Shown: piece by piece, positions 26,124 through 35,152 of the stretch
Position numbering within the stretch: position 1 is the first letter of the stretch
Layout: every line of letters begins with the position of its first letter
Source of the DNA: GCA-2737725 sp965229355
Lineage (GTDB): Bacteria > Pseudomonadota > Alphaproteobacteria > Rhodospirillales > Rhodospirillaceae
Reading direction: 5' to 3'
DNA length: 64,000 nucleotides
Assembly: GCA_965229355.1 (NCBI GenBank)
Contig: OZ245869.1
Coordinates: 868,001-932,000, forward strand
Program-made: the position numbers and the translations under genes
Notes under the pieces: model-generated
Databases searched by the model: none
Seen by the model: only the letters and a program-made list of their open reading frames with translations
Told to the model about the DNA's origin: nothing

Positions 26124-27869
26124 TTACGCTGATGTTTGTGTAACGAGTTTCTTGTGGCTATGGGGAAGGACAGAATCAAATAAGGCGTTAGAGAAGGTTT
26201 CATCGATCTTCAACGCTTTGCCAGCGTTGCGATCAATTTGCGCATCGATCACATAGGGCACATTAGATGCCCACGCACGCTTTAGCGCATTATCAAGCTC
26301 CACGCGTGTCGATACGCGCTGACCAGCGCATCCAAGGCCATTCGCAATCACTGCAAAATCCTGAGGGCCAAGCTCAGTATTGAAGGCTTTGCCTTGCTTC
26401 ATCAACTGTCCATGGAGCTCAGTACCCCACGCACCATCGTTACCCACAATGACCACCAACCGCAAACCCGCACGCACAGCTTCAGACAGCTCAGCCATGT
26501 AATACCCAAAACTGCCGTCGCCGGTCACAAGCACCGTTATGCCGTCTTGATTTTTTTCCGCCTCGGCGGCGGCGGCCCCCACGGCTAACGCGGTGCCAAC
26601 TCCCATCGAACCTAACGGGAAATGATCCATGAAGCGAAAACCTGCTGGCACTTTGAAGCCTAGATTGAACCAACTTTGAATCGCTGCCCCATCACCAACA
26701 ATAGTGCCTTGCTGAAATGGCAATGCTTTCAGCGCATCACCAATTTCAATGGGATGAAGTGTCGGGCCCAATCGTGGCAATGCTGCTATGGCTTGGCTAC
26801 GGGGCTGTAGTGCGACAGCCACCCACTGCGAATGGAATGCAGCCTTCAGTGTTTCGTCTGTCAACGCACGGGTTAACGCCAGCACAAACGGAACAATGCA
26901 GCTTTGAATTGGGAAATCAACCCACCGAAAGCGGTGCAACTCGTCGGCAGAGGGTTCAACCCGCACATAACAAGCATCAGCTGAAAAGCGAGCGTCTTGT
27001 CCGAACCCGAGGCGCTGGCTAATGGGCCCGCCTAAAAAAACAACAACGTCGGCTTCTTTCGCGGCCGGATACGCATACGCCCAGTTAAAAACAGTTGCGT
27101 TATCCTCACCCAGTAACCCGCGCGCCGACGACTGCGCCATAATGGGTACTGGGCACTTCGCTTGAAGTGCGCGCAGCGCATAGGCTGCATCTTCCCGCCC
27201 GGCACTTGCGCCCAAAACAATTAAGGGCCGCTTGGCCTTCAAAAGTCGCTCTGCAATCTCTTTTACGCTTGCGCCGTCTGGAGTGCCGGCCTGAATAGCC
27301 GGCGCTTGGGCGGGCGCCCACGACACGGCATCAAGGCGTGCTGCAAAATAATCGCGCGACACGGTCAACACGACTGGCCCAGGGGGAGTGCCGGTTGCCT
27401 GGCGTATGGCCGCGTCCATGTATTCAGGAATGCGCTCTGGGGACGGAATGGCGCGCGCCCATTTTGTCACCGGCTTCACAAATGCTTGGGTATCGAGATC
27501 AAATTCAAACTCTGCATCGTACCAACCGTGTGGGCTGCGCGCAGCAATCACCAAGACGGACGAACGTGCCGACCAACTAGACGCCAATCCGCCCACAGCA
27601 TTCGGCAGTCCCTGCTCTTCAATCACCAACGCCACGCCAAGACGCCCCGTTGTACGTGCATATCCATCCGCCGCCGCAACTGTCGCAGACTCATGACGGC
27701 TACCGACGATTTTAATGCCGCGTTCAGCCAACGCCTTGAGAAGCAGAGTATGGGAGGCCCCGGCAAGCGCGAAAACGGTTTTAACACCATGTTGGGCAAT
27801 GATGTCGGCAATGGCTTCTGCGCCCGTCGTGTTTGATGAAATTGATGCTTGCAGCACAGATGAACCCAT
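26124..27869 (-). CDS. Thiamine-diphosphate-dependent enzyme (acetolactate synthase-like fold)
   Basis: 581 aa with the three-domain ThDP layout. The N-terminal PYR domain has the cofactor-activating Glu in GSRHESATVAAADGYAR (near residue 60); the middle domain is FAD/CoA-fold-like (about 195-330); the C-terminal PP domain has the GDGSFGYYMAEL...GNDGAW magnesium/diphosphate motif (near 450-485). The family includes decarboxylases such as benzoylformate, oxalyl-CoA and sulfopyruvate decarboxylases and carboligases; the reaction cannot be chosen from sequence alone. It lies in a unit with an orphan binding protein and carries an operator-like site 76 bp upstream that is shared with the TonB receptor gene. 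Confidence 0.88.
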   Translation of the reverse strand: MGSSVLQASISSNTTGAEAIADIIAQHGVKTVFALAGASHTLLLKALAERGIKIVGSRHESATVAAADGYARTTGRLGVALVIEEQGLPNAVGGLASSWSARSSVLVIAARSPHGWYDAEFEFDLDTQAFVKPVTKWARAIPSPERIPEYMDAAIRQATGTPPGPVVLTVSRDYFAARLDAVSWAPAQAPAIQAGTPDGASVKEIAERLLKAKRPLIVLGASAGREDAAYALRALQAKCPVPIMAQSSARGLLGEDNATVFNWAYAYPAAKEADVVVFLGGPISQRLGFGQDARFSADACYVRVEPSADELHRFRWVDFPIQSCIVPFVLALTRALTDETLKAAFHSQWVAVALQPRSQAIAALPRLGPTLHPIEIGDALKALPFQQGTIVGDGAAIQSWFNLGFKVPAGFRFMDHFPLGSMGVGTALAVGAAAAEAEKNQDGITVLVTGDGSFGYYMAELSEAVRAGLRLVVIVGNDGAWGTELHGQLMKQGKAFNTELGPQDFAVIANGLGCAGQRVSTRVELDNALKRAWASNVPYVIDAQIDRNAGKALKIDETFSNALFDSVLPHSHKKLVTQTSA

Positions 27870-27945
27870 AACCCGTCCGAACCAACTAACTCCGATTTCG
27901 CCATTATCCCCTGGGCTTTTTGGGCCGCAGCTAGCGAATCAAAAG

Positions 27946-27964
27946 TGGCCAATATGCGAGCTAT
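27946..27964. promoter_or_regulatory. Operator-like site upstream of ThDP enzyme gene
   Basis: TGGCCAATATGCGAGCTAT. The same sequence with one change in the core and a 2-base insertion near the end occurs at 32194-32214 upstream of the TonB receptor gene, in the same orientation. The two IclR genes between them are the natural candidate binders. Confidence 0.55.
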
Positions 27965-27988
27965 CCCCCCCAGAGTGCGGGGTGCGTA

Positions 27989-28774
27989 TTAGCTGCGTTT
28001 AGCAGCAGATTCTTTTGAACCAGCGGCAGCCCTAATTTGACGAGCCGCCGCACGTAAGGCCTCGACAACACTGTGGGTGTCCTTAGTTTTAGAGCTTTCA
28101 AGATATGGCATGCGAATGGAAATGGCTGCAACTGTGCCGGTGATGTGCAAAGGCACCGCCAGTACCCGGAAACCTTTCGACAGATTTTCGTCATAACCTC
28201 GCTTTTTAATATGGGCCAAAGCCGCTTGCAGGTTTTTCATCGACCCAAAGGCCGCCTCAAATTGCGCAGCTTCAATTTGTGTGACTTTGCGCAGCAACTG
28301 GCGCTGCGTTTGTGGTGGCAATTCGGCCAGTATGACGCGGGCTGAAGCCATATCCAGGAAGGTCAACTGGTAGCCCACCATGCGCCGGGTCACCAATTGC
28401 GGGCACTGCCGGTCGGTTACATAGTCAATCAGAATACGGTCACCGCGTAGACTGCAAATCGCGACGGGCCAGCGATAGTGATCGTGCAAGTCCTGCGCCG
28501 CATTGGCCAGCGCAGCATTAACCCACGGCTCGTGCTTGATGTTGTCGCACAGACTGCGAACCTTTTTGGTCAGGCGATACCGTCGACCGTCATCAAGTTG
28601 GATGTAGCCTTCGGCGATCAGCGTTTTGAGTAACCTGAAGATAGTGCTGCGCGGAATATTGAGAATGCGCGTCAACTCGGCGACCGTGAGGCCGTTTTTT
28701 TGGTTCAGCGTAGTCAGAACCTCCAAGCCCTTTAAGACCACTTGTAAGTCTGTTTTAGCGGCCATAGGTGTCAC
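27989..28774 (-). CDS. IclR-family transcriptional regulator (second of an overlapping pair)
   Basis: 261 aa. N-terminal winged helix (about residues 8-70) with the IclR pattern VLKGLEVLTTLNQKNGLTVAELTRIL...PRSTIFRLLKTLIAEGYIQ and a C-terminal effector domain (about 90-245). A GTG start at 28774 overlaps the stop of the upstream iclR gene (GTGA); an ATG three codons later (28765) is equally possible. It probably senses a catabolic intermediate handled by the neighbouring ThDP enzyme and receptor. Tandem coupled IclR genes suggest a heteromeric or two-signal regulator, which is inference. Confidence 0.9.
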   Translation of the reverse strand: MTPMAAKTDLQVVLKGLEVLTTLNQKNGLTVAELTRILNIPRSTIFRLLKTLIAEGYIQLDDGRRYRLTKKVRSLCDNIKHEPWVNAALANAAQDLHDHYRWPVAICSLRGDRILIDYVTDRQCPQLVTRRMVGYQLTFLDMASARVILAELPPQTQRQLLRKVTQIEAAQFEAAFGSMKNLQAALAHIKKRGYDENLSKGFRVLAVPLHITGTVAAISIRMPYLESSKTKDTHSVVEALRAAARQIRAAAGSKESAAKRS

Positions 28775-29553
28775 AACGCTGCGTTATGGGACCAGCGTCG
28801 ATGGGCCAGTGAAATTTCATCTGCGGCAGCAAGAAGCGCCGGGAGATAACGCTTCACGGATTGGTCGACTGTTTCCGTTGCTGCAAAGACGCGAACCACA
28901 AGCGATGCGGGCGTTGTCTTCTGCAGCATGATCGGCACAGCAATGAGGTTCTGGCGGACACGCCGGTCTTCTAGGGCGTCATATCCACGCTTGCGGATCA
29001 AACTTAAACGTTTATCGCGGTGGTTTGTATCAGGCATTTCATCGCCTTGCGCCGCAACCGCAAGCTCGATGGCGCGAATAAGCCCTTCACGGTGTCGACG
29101 ATCCTGGAATGCCAGAATAACCCAGCCGCCAACAGCGCGAAAAATCGGCACACGGTGGCCAGGACGGATGGGCCGCAGCACGAATGGGCTCCATTCATCT
29201 GTCGTCGCGCGCACGTGCACATGCGGCCCCTCAAGCATGCCGATAGCCACGGGCCATTCAATTTTCTCAGACAGACGCCGGATGATTGGCAAGGCAATCT
29301 CCTGCGGCCAAGTTTCCTCATCATAACCATAGCCCAGCGACAACAGCTTGGTGGTAGCGCGGTATGAGCCTACGCCATCTACATTTTCCAGGTAGCCATG
29401 ATCTGTCAGGGTTTTGAGAAGGCGGTAAACGGCCCCGCGGCTGAGCTCAAGCTGACGGTGAATGTCCACGGGCCGCAACGTGCCTTGCGCATTCAGCAGA
29501 GCCAGCACACGCAGCGCATTCGCAAGCGATTGTACATCTGGGATTGACGACAC
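28771..29553 (-). CDS. IclR-family transcriptional regulator (first of an overlapping pair)
   Basis: 260 aa. Winged helix (about residues 5-65) with LANALRVLALLNAQGTLRPVDI...SRGAVYRLLKTLTDHGYLE, then an effector-binding domain with GYGYDEETWPQEIALPIIRRLSEKIEWPVAI typical of the family. It is co-translated with the next iclR gene and lies downstream of the TonB receptor gene, from which it is separated by a terminator, so it needs its own promoter in the short gap near 29560-29590. Confidence 0.9.
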   Translation of the reverse strand: MSSIPDVQSLANALRVLALLNAQGTLRPVDIHRQLELSRGAVYRLLKTLTDHGYLENVDGVGSYRATTKLLSLGYGYDEETWPQEIALPIIRRLSEKIEWPVAIGMLEGPHVHVRATTDEWSPFVLRPIRPGHRVPIFRAVGGWVILAFQDRRHREGLIRAIELAVAAQGDEMPDTNHRDKRLSLIRKRGYDALEDRRVRQNLIAVPIMLQKTTPASLVVRVFAATETVDQSVKRYLPALLAAADEISLAHRRWSHNAAL

Positions 29554-29590
29554 GCGCGGCCCCGCAACGGCGTTAAACGAGCGCCATAAT

Positions 29591-29623
29591 AAAAAAGGGC
29601 CGGAGCAAAAGCCACGGCCCTTT
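29591..29623 (-). terminator. Intrinsic terminator after the TonB receptor gene
   Basis: Read on the minus strand: AAAGGGCCGTGG, a short loop TTTTGCT, CCGGCCCTTTTTTATT. The stem lies 21 bp after the receptor's stop codon and separates that message from the iclR pair. Confidence 0.85.
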
Positions 29624-29643
29624 CAAATTGAGATCGGTCTTGG

Positions 29644-32073
29644 TTAGAAACGATAGGAAGTTCTAAAGCCAAACTGACGCGGATCAGGTGCATAAGCCGT
29701 AATGAAGCGGCCCGGCGTTGGGACAGCGAAAATGTCTGTTACACCCTGCCCGCTTTGTACTGTCTCGTCATCGAACACGTTGTTCACATAAAGCGTTGCG
29801 GACCACATGTCGGCTTCAAGCGTCAGGTTCGCATCGGCAGTGAAGTACGACTGATAATAGCTTTTGTTGCCTTCATCATCGAAACGCTTCGAGCGGAATG
29901 TACCGGTGGTGCCGGCAACGAGATCAAGCGTAGCCGAGACAGGGGTGCGATATGTTAGGCCCAATGTGCCACTGTGTTTGGGGATACGTTCCATCTGGTT
30001 ACCGGTGTAGCTTACGTTACAAACCTGCGTACCCACAACCGTGACTAGCGTGCAATTGCCTGCCGTTACGATTTCAACACCACTGGTCGTATTGTTGGTG
30101 AAATCGGTGTACTTGGCATCGAGATACGTGTAGCCGCCGCTTAAGCGCAGGGCATTCGTGATGTTCCAAGCAACATCGGCTTCCAAACCGTAAATGCGAG
30201 CATCGGACGCATTCACCGCAGCCGTTGTCACACCCAGCGGATTACCCGGATCTGGGACCAGCGTTTGCAGCACTTTGTTTTTATAGTCCATGTAGAATGC
30301 GGCAGCATTGACGACGAACATGTCATCCAGCCAGGATGTTTTCGCGCCCAGCTCATAGTTCCAGAGCGTTTCGGCTTTCACTTTTACAAGATCAGGGTTG
30401 GTGGTGAAGCCAGTGGTCGAATAGCCGCCTGGTTTCACACCCTTCGAAACCGTGCCGTAAACATTCGCATCGTCGCTCAGCTCATACTGCAACGTGAACT
30501 TCGGCGCGAAGAAGTTCGATGATGATGTGGCTGCGATGTTGGTCGGGCCCGTGAAAACCGACTGTACAGATGTTAAGCCGGTACCCACAACGCCAATGGA
30601 CGGCGCAAAGCGCACAGCCAAATCTTCCCACGAATAGCGGGCTTCAGCCGATGCCGTGAAGCGTTCGGCAAATTCGTACTCAACCAAGCCGTACACCGAA
30701 TAGTGCTCGGTGCGTCGCGATTGAACACCGCGCACCAACGGATTGCGCGTGAGTTGCGTATTTAAACTGGCGGAAGCCCCAGGCGTCGACAGATTAGTCA
30801 GCGCAGAGCCGGCGGATTGTGCAAGATTTTCTTTCCAATAAAGCCCGCCCAAGGCCCAGCCGATGTCTGCAGCCGCATCGCTGGAAATGCGTGCTTCAAA
30901 GTTGGTTTGTCGTGTGCCGGTGCGCAAGTTACTTTCAAATGCGCGTTGGAGAGGCTCTGCCGTACCGCCAGGCGCAGGCAACGTCACCGCACGCCAGGGC
31001 AAGCCATAAAAGTCGATGTCCTGCAAGCTGACAGCATCGGCATCAACGTAACCGAACCAACTGCTTAAAACAGCACCGTCGAATTCGTACTCGGTTTGCA
31101 GATTGACGAGGTCGAGATTCAGTGAGGCTCCTAGATAGTCTTGAGCGGTACGCGGGTCCAAGCTGATTTGGATTGCACTGCCCTGCTTGATCGGGCCCAG
31201 CGGAATATAGGACAGAGCCGGTGCCGTACCGGTGCCCAGGCGCACACCGCGTGTGTTCGCTGGCAGCGGTACCGCCGAGGATGTGCCGTTCACAAAGCCG
31301 ATGTGATATTGTGCGCGCGGCTCGCTGGTGTTTTCGCTGTGGAGGTACGATGCATTGGTGATGAGGCGGTCGGTCGGCGTCCATTTTGCCGAGACAGAAA
31401 CACCTTTGTCTTCATAACCGCCTAAGTCTTCTCCGCTAACGGTGTTAGCATAGAAGCCATCGAATTCCGCATACGATCCTTGTACGCGCAAGGACAGGCG
31501 GTCTTCAATCACCGGGCCACCCACGGCACCCTTCACTTCGTACAAGCCGCCCTCAGCCACACCCGCGCTGATATTGCCTTCGAACGTATCAGGGGCTTTT
31601 TTCGTGATGTAGTTGATCGCGCCGCCGAAAGCCGTGCGGCCATAGAGCGCACTTTGTGGACCCTTAACAACCTCTACGCGCTCGAGATCAAGCAAGCGCA
31701 AATTCATCAAGTTACCACCGCCGCCGGTTGAAAAAGATTCGCTGGAGACGTCAACGCCATTCAACAAAATGGCGACAGGAGGGCGACCGCGCGTAGCAGG
31801 CAAGCCCCGCATTTGCGGGCGTGTATCCTGAGAGACAAAGCCTTTATCATACACCAAGCTCGGTGTTGCCTTAGCAACATCGAGAATAGTTTGAATGCCC
31901 TTTTGCTCAATCATGCGCTCATCGAAAGCGGTGATGGCCAGCGGCACATCTTGCAGATTTTCAGAACGCTTACGGGCCGTGACTGTGATTTCTTCGACTT
32001 GGGCGAAAGATACCGCAGGCAGCAGGACTGATGCACTCACGGTCGACAGAATAAGTGCGCGAAAAGAAATCAT
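29644..32073 (-). CDS. TonB-dependent outer-membrane receptor
   Basis: About 809 aa. Signal peptide MISFRALILSTVSASVLLPA... cut near SFAQ (about residues 22-25), then a TonB-box-like EEITVTARKR, a plug domain (about 40-160) with QDVPLAITAFDERMIEQKG, and a 22-strand barrel ending in an aromatic residue (RTSYRF). It takes up a bulky or scarce nutrient across the outer membrane. I start at ATG 32073 because of the GAGGGAA site and the proper signal peptide; an in-frame ATG at 32178 would add 35 residues without such features. It shares an operator-like sequence with the ThDP gene. Confidence 0.95.
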   Translation of the reverse strand: MISFRALILSTVSASVLLPAVSFAQVEEITVTARKRSENLQDVPLAITAFDERMIEQKGIQTILDVAKATPSLVYDKGFVSQDTRPQMRGLPATRGRPPVAILLNGVDVSSESFSTGGGGNLMNLRLLDLERVEVVKGPQSALYGRTAFGGAINYITKKAPDTFEGNISAGVAEGGLYEVKGAVGGPVIEDRLSLRVQGSYAEFDGFYANTVSGEDLGGYEDKGVSVSAKWTPTDRLITNASYLHSENTSEPRAQYHIGFVNGTSSAVPLPANTRGVRLGTGTAPALSYIPLGPIKQGSAIQISLDPRTAQDYLGASLNLDLVNLQTEYEFDGAVLSSWFGYVDADAVSLQDIDFYGLPWRAVTLPAPGGTAEPLQRAFESNLRTGTRQTNFEARISSDAAADIGWALGGLYWKENLAQSAGSALTNLSTPGASASLNTQLTRNPLVRGVQSRRTEHYSVYGLVEYEFAERFTASAEARYSWEDLAVRFAPSIGVVGTGLTSVQSVFTGPTNIAATSSSNFFAPKFTLQYELSDDANVYGTVSKGVKPGGYSTTGFTTNPDLVKVKAETLWNYELGAKTSWLDDMFVVNAAAFYMDYKNKVLQTLVPDPGNPLGVTTAAVNASDARIYGLEADVAWNITNALRLSGGYTYLDAKYTDFTNNTTSGVEIVTAGNCTLVTVVGTQVCNVSYTGNQMERIPKHSGTLGLTYRTPVSATLDLVAGTTGTFRSKRFDDEGNKSYYQSYFTADANLTLEADMWSATLYVNNVFDDETVQSGQGVTDIFAVPTPGRFITAYAPDPRQFGFRTSYRF

Positions 32074-32193
32074 GAACGGTTCCCTCAAAATACTAGGCCG
32101 CCGGAATACCGGCGGATCTAGACTATGCGCGATTTGCGCTTCCCGCCTTATTAGGAACCGGGCACCTGAGGCCTTCAAACCGAATTCAGCTAA

Positions 32194-32214
32194 TGGCCAC
32201 TATGCGAGCTCTAT
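32194..32214. promoter_or_regulatory. Operator-like site upstream of TonB receptor gene
   Basis: TGGCCACTATGCGAGCTCTA(T), 121 bp upstream of the receptor start. Sixteen of the 17 bases TGGCCAnTATGCGAGCT are shared with the site at 27946, four kilobases away. A common regulator, probably IclR-type, is implied. Confidence 0.55.
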
Positions 32215-32305
32215 CATCGCTGAAGTGCCGACCCACATGTGAGCCTTCGCGTTGGCAAGCTTAGCTAAATTATGCAGCGCTTCGACTGATCGGAAAACGA
32301 GCAGA

Positions 32306-34357
32306 TTAGGGCTTTTTATGGCGCGACTTAGAGTGGAGGCCGCCCCAGACTTTTTTCTTTGGCTTATATTTCTCGGTTTTCTCACGCGGCTTGCCAGTGC
32401 CGAAAGCGTTATTTTTCTTTTTGGCCCACTGCGATTTATCGACCCGCGTTTCAACGCCTGCGCTGGGTGTATTCGCGCCCTGAGTAACAGGTGTTTCAGC
32501 CGTGTGTTCATGCGTGGGCTCTTGCTCTTTATAAGAGTCACGGGGCTCATGTGATTTACGGTCGTCGCGGTCACGCTTGTGACGATAACCGCCATCACGA
32601 TCGCCTCTGTCACGATCGTTCCTATCGCGATCACCTTTATAAGGTTTGCTCGAATACGGCTTGTGGCCGCCGCGCGACTGATCGTTGGCGGACGGGGCAT
32701 CCGAAGGCGCAATGCGCAAGCCTTTGCTTGATTTACCAACCAAGTCGGCGAATTTCGCCGCAACAGCCTCGTCCACCTCAAACTTGGTTTCGTGATCCAG
32801 AATGCGAATAACGCCGATCTGGCGCTTGGTAATATCGCCCTGACGGCAAATTTCGGGGATCAGATATTTGGGATCGGCTTTCTTTTCGCGGCCCAGATTA
32901 ATGCTGAACCACACCGTGTTTTGCGGTGCCGTGAAATTGGAATTGCGATCACCACGTTCAAACGAACGCTCATTACGTTCGAAGTTCCGGCCTTTACCGC
33001 CTTTGGAATCATGCTGTGGTTGGCTATTTGCACCATGAACTTCAATCACATCTTCAGCTGCTGGCAAGCGTGACCGGTAAATGCGCACCAAGGCCGTGGC
33101 AATATCTTCAGCTGACCGTTGGGCCAACAGGTGTTGCGCCATAACCAGATCTTCAGCTTGCTCAGCATCTGTGGTGGTCACAGCCTCTTGCAAGCTTGCC
33201 AGCAAACGCTCGTTGTCGAGTTTGCGGATATCATCAGCCGTTGGCACGCCGCACCACACGGCTTTCACGCGTGCTTGGCCCAGCAGTTGCTCGGCTTTAC
33301 GGCGGCGTGACGGTGGAATCAGTAGAACGCTGGTCCCCTTTCGGCCCGCACGGCCCGTGCGCCCGCTGCGGTGCTGCATGCTTTCAGGATCGTTCGGCAA
33401 ATCGGCATGAATCACTAAACCCAGCGTCGGCAAATCAATGCCGCGGGCAGCGACGTCGGTGGCAACGCACACGCGCGCTCGGCCATCACGAAGGGCTTGC
33501 AGGGCCAAGTTACGTTCGCTCTGGCTGAACTCACCCGACAGTGACACCACGGAAAACCCGCGCTCTTGCAGGATTGAATTTAAATGGCGCACAGTTTCGC
33601 GCTTATTGCAGAACACCATCGCGCTGGGTGATTCATAGTAGCGCAGCACATTTACGACGGCATGCTCAGCATCTTGCGGCGAAATGCGCATGGCACGGTA
33701 TTCAATATCTGCGTGGCCGCGCTCACCCGACGTTGCATCGATGCGCAAAGCGTCTTGTTGATAATTCTTGGCCAGCGCCACAATGCCGCGCGGCAACGTA
33801 GCCGAGAACAACAACGTCCGGCGATCTTGCGGGGTGGCTTCCAGCAGGAATTCCAAATCTTCACGAAAGCCTAAATCCAGCATTTCGTCGGCTTCATCTA
33901 GGACGACGGCTTTAATGCCTGTCGTATTGAGATTGTGTCGTTCAAGGTGATCGCGCAATCGGCCAGGTGTGCCGACAACAATGTGGCAGCCCGATGCCAG
34001 TTCGCGCTTTTCCATGCGCGGGTCCATGCCGCCAACGCAAGCGACAATGCGCGCACCGGCTTGAGCATAAAGCCACGATAGTTCGCGGTGCACTTGCAGC
34101 GCCAACTCGCGCGTGGGCGCAACGATCAACGCCAGCGGCGCGCCTGCGTGTCGCAGTTTTTCAGCATCCCCCAGCAGCGTTGACGCAATCGCCAACCCGA
34201 ACGCAACGGTTTTGCCTGATCCGGTTTGTGCGGAAACCAAAAGGTCACGGCCCATAGCCTCAGGCGCCAACACCGCGCTTTGCACGCTGGTGGGATCATT
34301 ATAGTCGCGCTCGGCTAAGGCCCGCGCGAGAGGAGGCGACGTCGGAGGGAAAGCCAC
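32306..34357 (-). CDS. DEAD-box RNA helicase (DeaD/CsdA-like) with charged C-terminal tail
   Basis: 683 aa. The helicase core (about residues 1-375) has SAQTGSGKT (Walker A), PTRELA, GTPGRL, DEAD in VVLDEADEMLDLG, SATLP and HRSGRTGRAGRKG. A DbpA-type RNA-binding domain follows (about 480-555), then a long D/R/K/G-rich disordered tail (about 560-683) of the kind that binds RNA. It remodels structured RNA in ribosome assembly or cold-shock translation. Single gene on the minus strand; the start is about 465 bp from the parS site. Confidence 0.95.
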   Translation of the reverse strand: MAFPPTSPPLARALAERDYNDPTSVQSAVLAPEAMGRDLLVSAQTGSGKTVAFGLAIASTLLGDAEKLRHAGAPLALIVAPTRELALQVHRELSWLYAQAGARIVACVGGMDPRMEKRELASGCHIVVGTPGRLRDHLERHNLNTTGIKAVVLDEADEMLDLGFREDLEFLLEATPQDRRTLLFSATLPRGIVALAKNYQQDALRIDATSGERGHADIEYRAMRISPQDAEHAVVNVLRYYESPSAMVFCNKRETVRHLNSILQERGFSVVSLSGEFSQSERNLALQALRDGRARVCVATDVAARGIDLPTLGLVIHADLPNDPESMQHRSGRTGRAGRKGTSVLLIPPSRRRKAEQLLGQARVKAVWCGVPTADDIRKLDNERLLASLQEAVTTTDAEQAEDLVMAQHLLAQRSAEDIATALVRIYRSRLPAAEDVIEVHGANSQPQHDSKGGKGRNFERNERSFERGDRNSNFTAPQNTVWFSINLGREKKADPKYLIPEICRQGDITKRQIGVIRILDHETKFEVDEAVAAKFADLVGKSSKGLRIAPSDAPSANDQSRGGHKPYSSKPYKGDRDRNDRDRGDRDGGYRHKRDRDDRKSHEPRDSYKEQEPTHEHTAETPVTQGANTPSAGVETRVDKSQWAKKKNNAFGTGKPREKTEKYKPKKKVWGGLHSKSRHKKP

Positions 34358-35014
34358 GTAAAGGGGTGTATCCTATAAATAGAGTAAGCGGCCTTCAGGC
34401 CGCATCTGTCGTGAGAAACTGAAGCTGGCGCACAACATAAGCGCACGCCAATGCCTCAATACTACCATGGGCGAACATGCGCCCAACTTCGCCTAACTGA
34501 GGCATTCGGTATGCTGCTAACTCGCATAAAATGTACCATAAGGGCAAGTTATTCTGAACGTCCTGGCCTTAACCCCCTGACCTTTGCGCATCATGTTCCG
34601 TTAACCACTAGGCCTGCCCCCGTTGCGCGCGCCTTGAGCGCAAATGTTAAGGATTGGACGCATCAGGGGCGCCGCGTTCAGAGATGACAGACGCAACAAC
34701 TGGCGGGGTGGGTGGCGTCGACCTTTGCGCACCGGGGCCGTTATGGTTGACCCGAAATCAGTGCCGTACAAAGCACATCATCGTCCTTAAACGCATCGGT
34801 GTACCAGCGCAGGTACACAAATTGTTTCACGTGAAACAAGTTAAAAACATGCGTGACTGATTTTGTGGAAAACATGCTCGATCATTCTCTGCTCTCCTGC
34901 TTTTGCAGGCCCAGATCAGGGAGACGGATTTGGAAGCAGAGATTTATGTGGAAAAGAATTGCGTGGAGAACGCGCATCTGCTGCATCCAACAATCGCAAA
35001 CGATAAACCGTACA
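34358..35014. other. Long non-coding region holding parS
   Basis: About 650 bp between the helicase start (minus) and the small gene pair at 35068 (plus). Several open frames exist, but none has both a ribosome site and a plausible protein. A hairpin GCGGCCTTCAGGCCGC lies at about 34388-34403. The notable content is the parS site at 34823-34838. Confidence 0.6.
34823..34838. other. parS: parS chromosome-partition site
   Basis: TGTTTCACGTGAAACA, an exact match to the consensus ParB-binding palindrome of bacterial chromosomes, flanked by a further T/A pair so that 18 bp are palindromic. It lies in a non-coding gap. ParB loads here and spreads to segregate the origin region; such sites usually cluster near oriC, so the window is probably origin-proximal. 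A 16-bp perfect match by chance in a 64-kb window is very unlikely. Confidence 0.9.
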
Positions 35015-35039
35015 GAAACAAAATCACCTCAGCTCCGTT
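35015..35039 (+). promoter_or_regulatory. Probable sigma-EcfG promoter (one mismatch) for the 35068 operon
   Basis: GAAAC, 16 bases, CGTT; the usual -35 is GGAAC, so one base differs. The -10 lies 28 bp ahead of the small gene at 35068. Exact versions of this promoter stand ahead of six other genes in the window. Confidence 0.5.
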
Positions 35040-35067
35040 AAGTCTCCTCCATAACAAGGAGGCGACC

Positions 35068-35139
35068 ATGGGTCCGATTTTACTTTGGCTGTTGGGCATC
35101 CCTATTCCGATCATCCTCCTGTTAGTTCTTTTACTGTGA
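35068..35139 (+). CDS. 23-aa hydrophobic peptide gene
   Basis: The frame reads MGPILLWLLGIPIPIILLLV then LLL. It has an ideal ribosome site (AAGGAGG) 6 bases ahead of the ATG and ends 13 bp before the next gene. The peptide is one proline-kinked membrane helix. From memory, similar LLGIPIPIIL peptides occur in stress-gene neighbourhoods of other proteobacteria. Probably a small membrane stress peptide; function unknown. Confidence 0.7.
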   Translation: MGPILLWLLGIPIPIILLLVLLL

Positions 35140-35152
35140 AGGATGACGCAGC

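Noticed and set aside
32200..32781. 193-codon frame overlapping the helicase tail
   Set aside because: Arises from the D/R/K-rich repeats of the helicase tail in another frame; low-complexity I/V/T composition.
34855..34960. TGTGGAAAA sequences near parS as DnaA boxes, hence an origin
   Set aside because: Two copies deviate from TGTGGATAA, there is no AT-rich unwinding region and no dnaA, hemE or gidA neighbour; parS alone does not mark oriC.
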